From Diphasiastrum complanatum (lineage: Eukaryota > Streptophyta > Lycopodiopsida > Lycopodiales > Lycopodiaceae), in NCBI GenBank assembly GCA_029204225.1, contig CM055106.1, positions 38,220,036-38,284,035 on the forward strand: a DNA stretch of 64,000 nucleotides, read 5' to 3'. This document shows positions 45,945 to 58,559 of the stretch, one piece after another. The number at the start of each line of letters is the position of its first letter. The stretch's first letter is position 1. The notes under the pieces are model-generated. The model did not search any database and was not told the DNA's origin. It worked only from the letters and a program-made list of their open reading frames with translations. The translations under genes and the position numbers were made by a program.

Positions 45945-47290
45945 CCTGCAGTGAACAATCTTTTCAGTAACTTCTACACCAAAACAAGCATTCTCAAAAC
46001 ATGAAGTAACTCTTCGTTACGTGGAAACATCACTTGAAAACTAAAGCATTAGCATGCCAGTGGTGCTCGATAGCCCTAACTATTGCTGATGCAACGCGTG
46101 ATGGTGTTTGGAAGAAAAGAACGAACACGGCAAGAACATGGAAACTGTATGAATTCATGCTGAAAAGGTTCTATCACAACCAGACCATTCACTTAACCAG
46201 ACCCCTTACAACTAATGACCGAAAACATCAAATAACTGTGACTTGAATGTCGAATCTCTGAATGATTAGACTTAAGAAAAGCGTAGCCTAGAGCGCAAAC
46301 ATTACAGCAAATATGATTACAATGAGTTCTTTTGGTAAAGTCGGCCGCAGCTTGAGTTGAAGCTATTGCCAGGAAACAGATGCTACACTGTAAGAAGCTA
46401 TCAGCCAATAAAAATGAGCCCATTCTCAACAAACATGTTAATCCTCCGGCCTTAGAATGATCTAAGATCGTACTAAACAGACTAACACAACTTTCATCAG
46501 AAATTCCAACATGATTCAAGTTTAGAATCTAACAAATGGAGGCCAAAGCCTGGTGTGGTAGGGCCAAATGCTATCAGTTACAACTGAGGAAGTTAATTCA
46601 GGTCAAAAGGATTGAGGATAGAGTAATAGATATTATACTACGAGATCTGTGTCAAAGAATGAAGAAGTAACAAAAGGACAAGCCACAAAACATGTCGCAA
46701 ACTTTAAAGAGGATCTACAAATATGCATTACACAAGCGGAACTATATTTCTTGAAAAACTTAAACAACCAAAAATATTCCAACCAAGTCAACCATTTTCT
46801 CACAAGCAAACATTACACGCTAATAACACTAGGCCACGCAAGCCACATGAAACAGCCAATCAAAAACCACGAGAAGCCAAGCGACAGGAATCTGGATAAC
46901 GCCACACACAAAAATATAAAACAAAGCAAACGAATCAACAAAAAACCTGCAAGAGCATAATAATATATTGAACTTTCAGGCATACTTCAAACCAAAATAG
47001 TAAATAAGGGCAAAAACAAAGAGGCAGCAGCAGGGAACAGTGGCCGCATCCACTTCCGCTTCCAAAGTAGATATTACCTAAAATCTTTATGGATAGATAG
47101 ATGATAGCTCTCTCACCTTTCCATCTGCTCCTCTGATCGCTTATCATTTATCGTCTACGATCTATAATAAAAATAATAATAGAGTATCTTTATCCATCCA
47201 TCCATCTTTCTCGATTCGGGATTGTCCGTGGATGATAATGATGACGACGACGACGACTACTCCCTCCGCCTAAAGAGAAAAAAAAAATGA
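45945..47290 (-). other. AHL 5' leader/promoter side, probable leader intron
   Basis: A candidate leader exon ends at a GGTGAG donor near 47,118 (plus-strand CTCACC) and the acceptor is near 45,946. A CGT-repeat and GGAT-repeat tract lies at 47,190-47,255. The transcription start is not identifiable from sequence alone. Frames within this interval have no family features. Confidence 0.35.
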
Positions 47291-47299
47291 AAAAGACGA

Positions 47300-48130
47300 C
47301 CGAAATCCTGACCTGTCGTTCTTTCTGCCCTTTTTATCTATATACTCCAGTAGGTGTTTTTGGTATTTTTGTTTTAGTTCTTTTCTTTATATCGCAAAAT
47401 CGTCGTTTAGGTTTTGCTCGCGGGGTTCTTCGCCAGCTTGGTAAAGGCAGGGTTAGGTTGACACATGTCTCTGCGGCGCTCGTTCCGCCGTCAGGGAGTA
47501 GGTGGCCCTTGATGTCTTTGACGTTTCCGGTTGCTAAATGTGACCTTCACTAAAGGGGCACACTCTCAAACCCTCTTACTCCGCGGGCTAATAATGCTCG
47601 GCACCATACACTCGTCGACACGTGTATAAGAATTCAAAGCTTTTAGAGTAATCCACGTGTTATTGAAATGACTTTTGTCCCATGATAATTAGATTAAGAA
47701 CGATGTGATATTGTACACACAAAGGCCTTGCCATGTCCTAAGTCGTAACAACTTTCAAAAAAATTTAGAGTGTATTTAGAAGAATGGCATAATATTGTAC
47801 CTGTACATGATCTTATGGAGCACTAAATACATTGTAAGGTACTATTACTATTTTAAAAAAGTGACTAAAGCACCTTACAACATGTAAGGTTCACAAAAAA
47901 TTCAAAATTTGGAGGTTATTACTAGTGTTGGGCGGGTATCAAAATTTTTGATGCCAGCCGGGTCAGAGTATTGCATTTTTTTAGAAAATGTAATGCCAGT
48001 AAGATATAAGGAGGTATAGGAGTTGTAGATTGGTTGTAGCGCAGGCATCCCAAAGGGAGCCGGGAACCACGACTTAGCTTCCCAGCCTTCAACTCTTGCC
48101 GTCCAAACCCACTTGACACACAAGCAGCCA
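47300..48130. other. intergenic DNA upstream of AHL
   Basis: A short GC-richer stretch (47,287-47,560) followed by AT-rich DNA. Small ORFs have no family features. No feature is supported. Confidence 0.45.
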
Positions 48131-48139
48131 ACTCACCAA

Positions 48140-48470
48140 CAACGATCAGACTTAACCAACTTGAAGTTCAGAAACCAACATTGAGATCCAACCTAGCGCC
48201 ATGCCATTTCGGGGGTCCCGATGTGGGTGACTTCCCTCCAAGCAAGCCGCCCGACATACATCAAACTTAGCCAACTCGAAGCTTCGTTACAAACGAGTAA
48301 CATCCAATCCAAGCAAGCGGTCTGACTTACATCAGACTTAACCAACTGAAAGCTTCGTCACGAGCACTGGAAGCCAACCTGGCGCCACACCAGACTAGAC
48401 AGCCATAAACATGTAACTTCCACCCAAGCAAGCCATCCAACTCAGCCGACAGGTTAGAGCCCGTTCCCCA
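48140..48470. repeat. degenerate tandem repeat, about 75-bp unit
   Basis: CAAGCAAGC(C/G) ... ACATCA(A/G)ACTTA(G/A)CCAACT ... AAGCTTCGT recurs at about 48,240 and 48,313, with partial copies at about 48,150 and 48,425. Confidence 0.65.
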
Positions 48471-48589
48471 AGAGCTTAACCCATTCACGTTCATGCAAGG
48501 AACACTCAGAACCCAGCATAGGTCACATAGTATTCGTTGATTGTTGGATCGACAAATGCCTCCTCTCTGGACTGTACCACTGCTGCTAC

Positions 48590-48790
48590 TCAAGTTGGGA
48601 TGGTGGTTCTTGTTCTACTATGGCCAGTTGTTAGCTGGCCCTGGTGGTGTAGGTAAGGCCATGCATTGTTGGTTATTTGGCGCGCCGTACCGCGGTGCTA
48701 CTGCGGTGCTGCATTTGGTGCTCTCTGATGGTAATGATAAGAGGTCTGATATTGATTCCTCTCTTGTTGTATGATTTGAATATTGAATGG
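48590..48790 (-). pseudogene. gypsy gag fragment (element I family)
   Basis: Minus-strand DNA similar to 62,800-62,940 of gypsy element I (GGTGGTG(T/C)AGGTAAGGCCAT, TTTGGTGC with TGATAAGA). About 150-200 bp, with no open frame. Confidence 0.65.
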
Positions 48791-51230
48791 ACAAAATGTT
48801 GTTTCATGCGATGATGCATTGCACGAGTGGCACATCTAGGTATAGATTGAACACCATACATTCTCTCGGCTGCTGGAGCCAGGGACAATGCTGGCGCCAG
48901 TGGCACTTGCATGTCTCTCAGTGAGTGTCACTGGGTATTGCATGCCCGTTGCATTGATGTCATAGTTTCTGCATATGGGATTGGTGCATTTGAGTGAATG
49001 CATGGCTATTCGTAACGGTTTTCTAGTTACATAGCCGATTTTTTCAAAAGCCTTTGCAAATATTTTGATGTAATCAAAGCTTTGGTCGATTCGAGAAGGG
49101 GTTTTTGTGAATCTACCTAAATCGACAGTTGAGAATTGAATTACCCATTCTCCTATCCTTAACTGGAAGAATCTTTGAATAATAATTTTATTATCCTAAT
49201 TGCTATGTCTATGTGATTGCATCCATGGATTTAGGATTGGCAATAAAATATTGTTTTCATGGTAATTTTCTCCAGGCAAGTACCCAGTTAGTGGAATTTT
49301 GAGTTCGTGGTACTGTGCTTTTTATCAGTTTAACTCTGGAATAGAAATATTCCCAGTTAATTGAGTTAAATGGTATTTTTGGTTCTTCCTTTTGGACTCG
49401 GTGGTGCACCGATAGGCTTATCCTAAATGATTTTGATCTTTAGGATTGGGACAAACTAAAGCTTTTGAGATACTTGTTAAAGTGAGTAAATGGAATGAAG
49501 GTCGTAATGTTTGGAGGTAGCTCTATATTCGATCAATCTTAAGTGTATCAAATATCGTACAGGAGTACCCAGATCCAAATTTTATTGATTTTCCAATAAT
49601 TTCAGGCAACTTTAACGAAGTAATACTTAAGCTAGTGTACTCAAAAGGGTAGCAACCTAGCAGTTACTTGTGTCAAAGGAGTTCTCGGGGCCTTTAACCA
49701 ATCCAAACTACATAATGCCATTAAATATCTATAGGACCATGAGTTGACCCCCTATTTGAAAATTGCATAGAATCGAATTTTTGAATTCGTTAAGTTGAAT
49801 TTATATTAAATATCTATAGGACCATGAGTTGACCCCCTATTTGTTATTGGAAATTGTGACATGGAACGAGAATGACATTTGGCTCACATTTGTACTATAA
49901 AGAACCTTATTCCTAAGAGTTGTAACTCTTAGATGTTAGGATTTCGGGATGGATAATATCAACCAGATGGGTTGTTATATGACGGTAAAACCTTGTGCAG
50001 ATTCTTGTTAAATCAAATTTTGTCAATGGATTATTATGGTTCATTTGGAGCAAATTTGGGGGTACTCCAATATTTGGTGAATAGATATGTGAATACCTAG
50101 TATTGGAAATCTAGATAGAGTTTTTTGACCTCTAGATTATCGGATAATGCTTGAAGATCAGATCCTATGTCAGATATAGGATGGTCAGATAATCTTTTTG
50201 ATTTTCTGTTGAGCAGATCTAAAAGCAAACTTTCTTGGAGAGAAAACTGTTGCTATGGGACATCAGTGATTTCAAAGAGAAATTCTTATGCGAGAATGAT
50301 TTGTAGACCAGTAATTAGTATTTACATTGTTGGCAAAACTAATAGTTGAACCCATTGGTTTACCTGTTTAGGGTATTTGGAGAGATTATGAGATATAGAT
50401 CCGGATCTCTCAAAGATATCACATAAATTTCATAAAAGAATTTTTTAAAAGCTGTTTTTCTTTTAATTTAAACCTCTACTTTTTAGAAATTTCTTAAATA
50501 CGAGACAATTGGATTGAGATTCATTTAATTACTTCCAGCGTAGAACTAGGTTTTGCAGGACAGTTAAAATTATATGAATTCATACTTCCATTTCAGTTTG
50601 TGAATATAACTCAGAATCAATTAAAGTTTTCAATTGATTAAGTGGACTTTAAACTTCTTGAGCCCAATTGATTATCTCTATTTGATAGTTGATTATTGAG
50701 AGCAATGTTTCTATCACTCGGGATAAGATATTTTATGATTTTAAGGAAAAAGTCTGGTTTGTAATAGTATTGGACTCATTATTGATTTTTTTGAATCTTT
50801 GATATCTTATATGTTGTCTCCTGAGAATTTTTTAATTGAAATTATAAAATTTCTTTTAAAAGGGAGTAAAAAAAAATGATAGAAATAAGACTTTCATGGA
50901 ATCAACCAATTACATAAGATTTTTGGCATGGAATCTAGTATTTGTGCAATGGTGGAACTATCTAGTGGAATAGAAGAAATCTCTAGTGATTGTTTTGAAT
51001 AATCTGGAACTAGAGTAGTTTTGGGAGTTTTAAGTTGTGAGATATTTATGAATTTGGGAAGTAGTGGTAAAAATTAAATTAAGATTCACTGATTGGTTTA
51101 CCAAGTACCATTTAGTTATGGATTGGATCAGAGGAATAAAGCTTTAATCTTAACCTTATGTCCAAAGATGTATGTATAAGTCAGCCTAATCTTGAGTTGT
51201 ACACTAAGACCTGAAGTAGGTTGATTGGAT
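48791..51230. other. AT-rich intergenic region with a 39-bp repeat
   Basis: No recognisable gene. A perfect 39-bp direct repeat beginning ATTAAATATCTATAGGACC occurs at 49,720-49,758 and 49,805-49,843. Confidence 0.6.
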
Positions 51231-51237
51231 CAAGAAA

Positions 51238-53081
51238 TTAAGGCATAGCGTTATATGCAAGAAGATCCAAAAATTGTGGAGAAGATGGATTTTGAAAAAA
51301 TGAAGGTGTAGGTGATTGGAGTTTTGGAGAAAAATGTGGAGGAGAATTGGCCATTGGAGGAGAAGAGTGGAGTGGAAGAGTTGTCACAGTGGTGGATGGG
51401 CTTTGTGTTAGTAAATTTATTGCAAAATCATCTACGTTGACCGAGGATTCAAGTAGGGTGGAAGTCTGGCTTTTGTGGAATAGTAGTATCAAAGCCCATG
51501 TTAAGTGTGATAGATGGTGTGGATATGGCAGGAGGTGGTGGAGGCAATGGTGGAATGGTGGCTGAGTTAGGCGAAGGAGATACCTGAGCAACTGAAGTTG
51601 TTGTAGTTGACAGGACCACTATGATGGTTGGAAAACTTGTGATGTGGAATTATTCACTTCAGATATTTCCCAGATATGTTATTTACTCATGAGAAATAGA
51701 GTTCTTCAGTAGCTAAGTTACAAGATTTTCAATGAGATATGTGAGTAACATATGCAGATTTTGGAGAAATTTGCCAGCTATATATGTTTATGTACTGGGT
51801 CATAGTGAGATTATTCTCTTATGTGCACGATTAATCTTGTTTGGATCTTCTATGTATTCTTGGTTTCTAAGGTTATTTGGTGCACTTAACCTAGTCGTTA
51901 AACATAGACATATGATCAAGTATTGTGTTTGACAATTACTTGGAACTAACTTTTGTAGGCTTCATCACTGATGTAAAATGGCATTGTGAAGACAATGGGA
52001 TGGTCTACAAAGATTACTTCTGAGTGAATTTCTTGGATATGATGATTTTAGTGAATTTTTAAGCACTTAAATCCACTTTTCAGCTCACTAGAAACAAATG
52101 CAAGCTTTTCTGTGTCCTTGTCTCAATGAGGTGGAACTACAAAATTCTCTATGAAGGTTACTTTACACTAGAACTTGAAATTTTGATGTATGAGAAGGTT
52201 CAGTCTTATTTTCCAATCTTTTATTTTGGAAACCTTCCCAGGAGCACATTTTTTGGGAAATAACTTTTGTAGACTTCTCTGTGTCTTGGTCTCAGTGAGA
52301 TAAAACTTCAGAGGGCTCTACAAAGGTTAGTTTTGAGTTTTGAAATTTGTTTGATTTTTAAAAGGGATTTTTGAAATTTTTTGGGTTTTTTTTTTAGTTT
52401 TTTCAAGTACAAATAACTTTCGCAGAGGAGCCTTATGGGGGCTGGAGATCAACGATGTTCATCTTGTCAAGTGTATCTGCAGAGAGCTGTGAATCAAGAG
52501 GATTTATGTAGAGAAGTGGGGTAGAAGTGGATGCAGGAGGTATGGAAGAATCGATGGTGATGGTGGGTGTGGAAGAAACAAGAACGACGGTAGAAGGTGG
52601 AAACTGAGATGGTGAAAGCAACAAATGGTTGGGCGGAAGCAAAAGCATTAGTTGTGGAAGAAATAGATGTCAAACATGGTGATGCGGTGCGTTGTCTGGT
52701 GGTAGGAGGGCTGGCTGAAGTGGAGGCAGCACCACGCATTCGTTTGCAGGCCGGTGAGTCAGTAACTGTTGGAAGAGTGGATCTAGATGCGACAGAAGGT
52801 GGAACAAGGTTATTGTATGGAACAAAGACAAAGAGAATGTGAGCACAGTTAAAATCCCGAACCTTTTGTTCAAGGAGTGCGCAAACAAAGTTACAAAGCA
52901 GGGGGCCGGCGGCGATGCGATCGCGTGTGTTGGGCTTGATAGCGATGGACGGCTCGTTAAGGAGGAAGGTATGCCAGTCATAAGGCACAACCGAGGTGCT
53001 CGGAAATTCTATAAAGGATTTCATGATTTGGCTCAGAAGGGTGGACTGAATGCAGTCCTTTCGAAAAGTTGACACAACCAA
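51238..53081 (-). pseudogene. low-complexity Ser/Pro/Thr-rich ORFs, unrecognised
   Basis: Frames at 51,238-51,591 and 52,494-53,081 (minus) are rich in Ser, Pro, Thr and His. The latter begins with a less biased stretch (FLLNEPSIAIKPNTRDRIAA, CNFVCALLEQKVRDFN) that could be a gag or host-gene remnant. Plus-strand frames over the same DNA are equally open. A Ser/Pro bias on one strand can arise from skewed base composition. Between them, 52,109-52,160 and 52,278-52,329 are related direct repeats. I do not assign a function. Confidence 0.3.
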
Positions 53082-53339
53082 AAAGTTGTTCGTGGCCTAG
53101 ATGGTGGGGTCATTGATAGCTTCTATCAAATGACCATTGTTAGTTTGTTTGATGAAGATTTTGGCTCGACAATGGGAGATTGGAGGGTTGCTTTAAAGCT
53201 CGGATCTTCTTTACCTGTCAATATGGTTCCTCAAGGATCTTCTCATCCTCTACAACTCACGGATTTCAATCCTTCAACTTTGCATTCATGATCATTTGTT
53301 GTAAAAATGGACTTTATAGGTCCTACATAAGGTGTGAGT

Positions 53340-54053
53340 TGAGAAAAATACTCCCTTTTACTTGACATGTGGGAGCTAGCCCCACTATTTATCTACCAAG
53401 GATCTTCACCTTTGACATTTGATGATGAAAAAGTTGACATCATGAGTGAGTCCTCATGATAACTCTCTTCCTCCTCTTGTCCAATGTTGGCTTGACTTTG
53501 AGCTTGTTTCCTCTTGAAGCATTCTGAGGCATAGTTCCCCATCTTGCTACAATAGTAGCATTTGATCTTAGATTTGTCCTTCTTGGGCTTGACTTGTGAT
53601 GATGATGATATAGATCCTCCTTGATCTCCATCCTTTGCTTGCTCCTCCCTTGCTCTTTGCTTTGCTTTTGCTCTTGAAAAATAAGACTTTGTCATCACCA
53701 TCATTGATGGAGAGCCTCTCCATCCTTGATTTGATATGAGCCTTCCTACTCTCTTCGGCCATCAACACACTTTGAAGGTCTTCAAGTATAGGCAAGTTTC
53801 CCATGATAGCATAGCTTTGGACAAGCTTATTAAAATCACTACATAAGCCATTCAAAACTATTTGCACAAGCTCACTCTCTTTAATAGGTTCTTCTTGTGG
53901 ATGGATTGGCTCATCTTCCTCTCCATTCACAATATCCATCAAATCTTGCATGATAAGGATGGATTTAATTCTTAACTTCCAAATTGAATAATTTGAAGAG
54001 TTCAATCTATCACTAGAATCCAAAAGGTAGGCACTTATGGATGCCATCTTCAA
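53340..54053 (-). pseudogene. copia gag fragment with protease start (element G)
   Basis: Starts at 54,051 (MASISAYLLDSSDR; frame opens MK at 54,053) with NYSIWKLRIKSILIMQDL. After EEDEPIHPQEE it jumps to KESELVQIVLNGL, so about 100 residues of the middle of gag are deleted relative to element B. A frame change near 53,690 leads to the zinc knuckle CYYCSKMGNYASEC, in which the histidine is asparagine. Towards 53,340 the protease start NSGASSHMSSK is visible. No integrase follows. Confidence 0.85.
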
Positions 54054-54770
54054 TGATAGGGAGATAGATTCAATGAAACAAGATAGATTGTATAAGATAT
54101 GATCACAACTAGCTATCCCACTCTCTTTGGGACTTGATATGAATCACTCTTTGATTTCTCAACAAGATCTAATATGATCTTGAGCTTGATTAATCTTCAA
54201 GATCCAAATTAGATCCAAACCTAGTTCAATTTACTATAGATTTGATCAAAACTAGTCTCCTTCTTGATCTCAACTTCACAAGAAGAGTGAATCCACATAT
54301 ACTAAAACAAAAGCACTTTATCGCACAGAAATGTCAAACAAATAAAGCCTTCTAAATTTAGGTTGAATCACATTGACATATTCAATCACACACTTATCCA
54401 AAACCGAGCCAAAATGAAACACAATTTTCACTGGTTTTGCATTTCTTGATGAAGAAAACATCAAAACACTTGATCTGAACCTAAAAGGTGTATTCTAGGA
54501 TCTTAAGAAGCCTAAGAATGACCTAATTAAGCTCTCAAATGGCTTATCCAAATTCCTAAAGAGTGGTGGCATCAAATCCTTATGAAAATCTCTACTAGGA
54601 GACATGTACTCCAAGATTCAACTCATAAGAACTTTCTAGTTTGGTTTGGTTGAATGGAAATGGCTCAATCTTGGTTCTTGCAGCTATAACTCAGCAAAAC
54701 GAGTTCCTTTTGATCTATTATCACTCAAAGAAAACCAAATTTGGAGGTACAATCACTAGATTAACAACTA
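54054..54770. other. probable leader/flank of element G
   Basis: AT-rich DNA between the gag start of G and the C/E-family fragment. No primer site or LTR was identified. Confidence 0.35.
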
Positions 54771-54775
54771 GTAGC

Positions 54776-55515
54776 AAGGATCATATGGAAAAAGATGTTG
54801 CTAGGTGCATGCATGAAGGAGGTGGTTTTTCTACATTCTTTTGTGATGAGTCCAAGAAAGTCATTTTTGCAGCAAGTTGATCAGTCACATTTCCTCATAA
54901 ATAGAGTAGATCAAATGGTTCTATCATGAGACTTGGTGAGGGAGATAGTCACAAGTCAAGAAGAAGAGAAGTATGTGAAGTATTCAAAGTAGGATGTACT
55001 TTGAATGATGTCATTGTGAATGATAGTGAGGAAGAATCATTATCATATGAGTCATACCTAAATCATTGAGGAGAAGTTCTTGTTTGAAAAAAGAGAGTAC
55101 TTCAATCATCCTTATGTTCAAGGTACTAATCATTTTTTTCATGGCTTCTAATGCTTTTGAGGTTTCTACTTCTTATGATGCAATCATTAAGAGGGAGTCT
55201 TATGAAGGAGAGAGCAATGGAAGATTGGTTCTTGGGAAGATCCAAGGCATGGATCTCACATCTCTTCACCAACTCAAAGGATTCTATGATTGTGACTCAT
55301 GATCACTCATGATCGAGATGGCAAAAGGTTGGTTGAAGAAGACTACATGGAGCAAATCGAAAGGCAATTTCTTCAAGACAAGGGCGATCTCATTGGTGAG
55401 CTTATTGAGGTTTTTTATGGACTCAAGAAGGCTGGATTTATTAGGTTTAATACTCATCTTCACCTACTATACTTCATGTAGGATGGAAAGTTTGGAATTT
55501 ATCTTTTGATTTATG
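54776..55515 (+). mobile_element. fragment of the C/E-family unknown coding region
   Basis: A plus-strand piece with DHMEKDVAR.MHEGGGFSTFF, CDESKKVIFAAS, RSNGSIMRLGEGD, FKVGCTLNDVIVNDSE, KIQGMDLTSLHQLKGF and DGKRLVEEDYMEQIERQFLQ, in the same order as elements C and E. Stops at about 54,878 and 54,902 and several frame changes are present. No gag or LTR accompanies it. Confidence 0.8.
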
Positions 55516-55559
55516 ATGGTGTGTGGAGGCCTGGCGCTCCCCTTGGCTGTGGCTTGGAT

Positions 55560-55975
55560 TCGTTGTTTGGCTGCTGTCTAAGCCTTGATCTTGCACATTG
55601 GCCTCTATTGTGTCTAATGCTCGTGCTTGAGATTTCAGGCCCACTGCCTATTTCTCTTTGTCCTGGCTAGAACTAGCCATTGCAGCTTCAAGCGTGAGTG
55701 GCGTTGGAATCACCACGGGGGTTGGTTGGGGTTGCTGCTTCATGTGCCTCTGGCATGCCTTGAGGGCGCTCTTTGCATGTGCCAGTTCTTGCATTGCACT
55801 TCGTCGGTAATTGTCAAATTCAACCTGGTATTTGTCAAAGGTTCGATGGTAGACCTTCACCTGCTATGTGACTAGATCCATCTCGGCTTGTCCGGTCGAA
55901 CAGGCGTCGGTTGAGCTAATCAGGTTGTCTTCTCTGCTTGTAGGGCCATCACCTTTGCTCCCAGGTTTGTGTTTT
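55560..55975 (-). pseudogene. unrecognised coiled-coil fragment, probably TE gag
   Basis: The minus frame 55,648-55,860 has YRRSAMQELAHAKSALKACQ and a Gln/Pro stretch. Reading continues upstream past one stop. A helical, Lys/Gln/Ser-rich composition suggests a gypsy gag N-terminus, but this is a guess. It ends next to the primer site of element H, so part of the interval may instead be an LTR of H. Confidence 0.3.
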
Positions 55976-55986
55976 CTTTCGCGATA

Positions 55987-55998
55987 TGGTATCAGAGC
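55987..55998 (+). promoter_or_regulatory. primer binding site, element H
   Basis: TGGTATCAGAGC, a perfect match to the initiator tRNA-Met complement, 53 bp before the gag ATG at 56,051. Confidence 0.88.
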
Positions 55999-56050
55999 CA
56001 CATGTTATCAATACTGATATTTGAGCAATGATTTCTCTAGACAACACAAT

Positions 56051-57059
56051 ATGGCTACAAGAATCCAAACAAAAGTAGCAATCAGTCTTGATGGTGCAAA
56101 TTACAAAATTTGAAAATTCAAAATTAAAACGCTTCTGAAGGGCGAAGACATCTGGTTGATGACCAAACTCTCAAAGGTGCAGCCTCCAGAGGGAGACCCG
56201 AGGAGAGCTGAATGGATTAGAAAAGATGACGTGAAATGGCGATCATCGTTTCTCCATAAATGAAGATCTACTCGTGTTGATTGAAGACTATGAAAGCAGC
56301 CACGCAGCGTGGGAAAGATTAAAACAGAAGTAAGAAGTGAGGACTGCAGCTTCAGTCATGTACCTTCAAAATCAGTTGCAATCCATATGATGGGATGGCA
56401 ACCAATTGGATCAGCACGTTGAGAAGATCAGAACGGTCTTCGCTCAGCTCGCTGCATCAGGACAGGAGTACCAGGTTCCAACAACACAACAACTGATGTA
56501 CTTCATGAAATCTCTACTGACATCCTTTCAGCCGTTGAGAATGCTCATACTAAGTCTACCAGATATGGCATTCGACAAAGCAGTTAGTCTTGTCGTTGAT
56601 GAGAGACTGATGAGGGATGAAAGAGAGGGAAGCAGTGATCAAGAGAAGTCTCTCTTCACGAAAGGAAAGAAGAAAAACAAGAACAAGCCAAGATTTGAGA
56701 ATACGAAGTCCTCAAATCACCAATCTTCTTCTTGTGATCATTGCCACAAATCAGGCCATACGGCCAACAAATGCCGGTTCAATCCAGCAATACCTTGCAT
56801 GCAAAAACGGGCATTCTGCATACGATTGCAGATTCAACCCAAAAAAAAAAACAAAGCTGAAAAGGCTAATGTTGTAGAGTCATCCAAAGATGATGATAGA
56901 GGTGACGAAGCCTTCACGATACTCGATGAAGCTTCAACGAGCTACGTTGAACACGACTACGATGTAGTCATTGATTCGAGAGCAACATCACACATCACCT
57001 GCAACAAGAAGATCTTGATCAACTTCAGAGAGCTTGAAAACAACAGTGACTCTAGGTGA
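56051..57059 (+). pseudogene. copia gag, zinc knuckle and protease start (element H)
   Basis: The gag start at 56,051 (MATRIQTKVAISLDGANYK) is followed by stops to about 56,400. The frame 56,406-57,059 carries the gag end (QLMYFMKSLLTSFQPLRML), a basic stretch, the knuckle CDHCHKSGHTANKC, a damaged second knuckle, and VVIDSRATSHITCNKK, where the protease D-S-G is D-S-R. Confidence 0.85.
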
Positions 57060-58364
57060 TGGGAGCAAACACGATGTCAAAGGCAGCGGCACTCTACAGC
57101 TACAAACACTATTAGGCCAAGCAGAGTTGCCAAAAGCACTCTATGTGCCCTCACTCAGAAAAGATCTGCTGTTTGTTTCCAAGCTTGACATTGGAATTTT
57201 GTTCGATGACACCACATGCCGTATGATCGAGAAAATGACAAACAAGTTGCTGACGGTCGGATGTAGAGAAGGAAACCTCTACCAGGCCAAGATAATCAGC
57301 AACTCTGATTGCATATTAAATGCATCAGAAAATGAAGATAGCTCTAACATAGGTGAATGTATCATCTGAACATGCGAAGCCTGTATGACATGAGCAGAAA
57401 AGACATACTCGCAGGTCTCAAGATTTCAAGGCCCGAAACTGAGTTTTGCAAAGCCTGTTTGAAAGGCAAGCAACATCGGAATCCATTCACACATGAGGGA
57501 AGAAGAGCCAAAGAAGTTCTTGAGCTCGTCCATTTTGATGTTTGTGGACCGATGAAGATGGATTTGCTCTCAGGTTTGAGGTACTTTCTGACGTTCATAG
57601 ATGATTACAGCCGGATGACCATGATCTACTACTTAAAGAAGAAATCCGAAGCGTTTGACTCCTTCAAGAAGTTCGTGGCATTTCAAGAGCGACACACCTC
57701 AAAAAAGATACAGATCTTCAGATCTGACAACAGAGATGAATACAAAAGCAAAGAATTCTCAAAATTCTATGAAGAACAGGGGATAGAACACCAGTTCACT
57801 CATGCATACACACCAGAGTACAATGGTGTTGCAGAAAGAAAAAACAGAATGCTAGTCAAAGGAGCCAGATGCATGATGGCATAGGATCAATTGCCAAGTC
57901 AGTATTGGGCTGAGGCAATAACTGTAGTTGTACACCTGCAGAACAGATCAACAACATCAACGCTGGATAACTAGACACCATACGAAATGTGGATAGGTAA
58001 AAAGCCTGATCTATCATACGTACAAGTGTTCGGATGTGCAGCATACAAGCACATTCCAAAAGAAAAAAGAAGCAAGCTCGATCACAAATCAGAGAAAACG
58101 ATCATGGTTGGCTATTCGAACGGAACACAAGTGTAGAGGCTCTACGATCCAACCACGAAAAAGGTTGTTTTGAGCAGAGATGTGAAGTTCTATGAGTCCA
58201 CATTTTCTAGACTGAAAGACGAAAGAGGCCATCAGATCTTCACACTGCTGCCTATTCAAGAGGGAGATCGAGGGCACACATCAAATCAGAATGTAGAGCC
58301 ACAAACTCCAGAGCACCAAGAAGCAGAAGATCAAACCCAAGAACAAGAAATGTTCGAGCAGTGA
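57034..58364 (+). pseudogene. copia protease end and integrase (element H)
   Basis: Frames 57,034-57,369, 57,357-57,884 and 58,170-58,364. They include ALYVPSLRKDLLFVSKL, the zinc domain tail CKACLKGKQHRNPF, the core (LVHFDVCGPM, FIDDYSRMTM, RSDNRDEYKSKEF, GVAERKNRML) and the C-terminal KKVVLSRDVKFYESTF-like region. A TAG at about 57,883 and others interrupt it. The core DDE residues are largely still visible. Confidence 0.85.
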
Positions 58365-58559
58365 CAAAACGAACCTAGAAGGTCAACAAGACAGAGAAGA
58401 CCTCCAGACTGTTACTCTGACAATCTTCAGTGGAGCGAAGACACATAGTTCAAGTACTGCAGCTTCATTGAAGAGCCCACAACATATCAAGAAACTATCC
58501 AGAGTCCAGAGCGAGAATTCTAGAAGCAGACAATGTCAGAGGGGATCAAGTCGATAGGC

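Noticed and set aside
52494-53081. A 195-codon minus-strand ORF as a real protein gene
   Set aside because: Ser/Pro/His-biased, open in overlapping frames and lacking a family motif; kept only as a low-confidence remnant.
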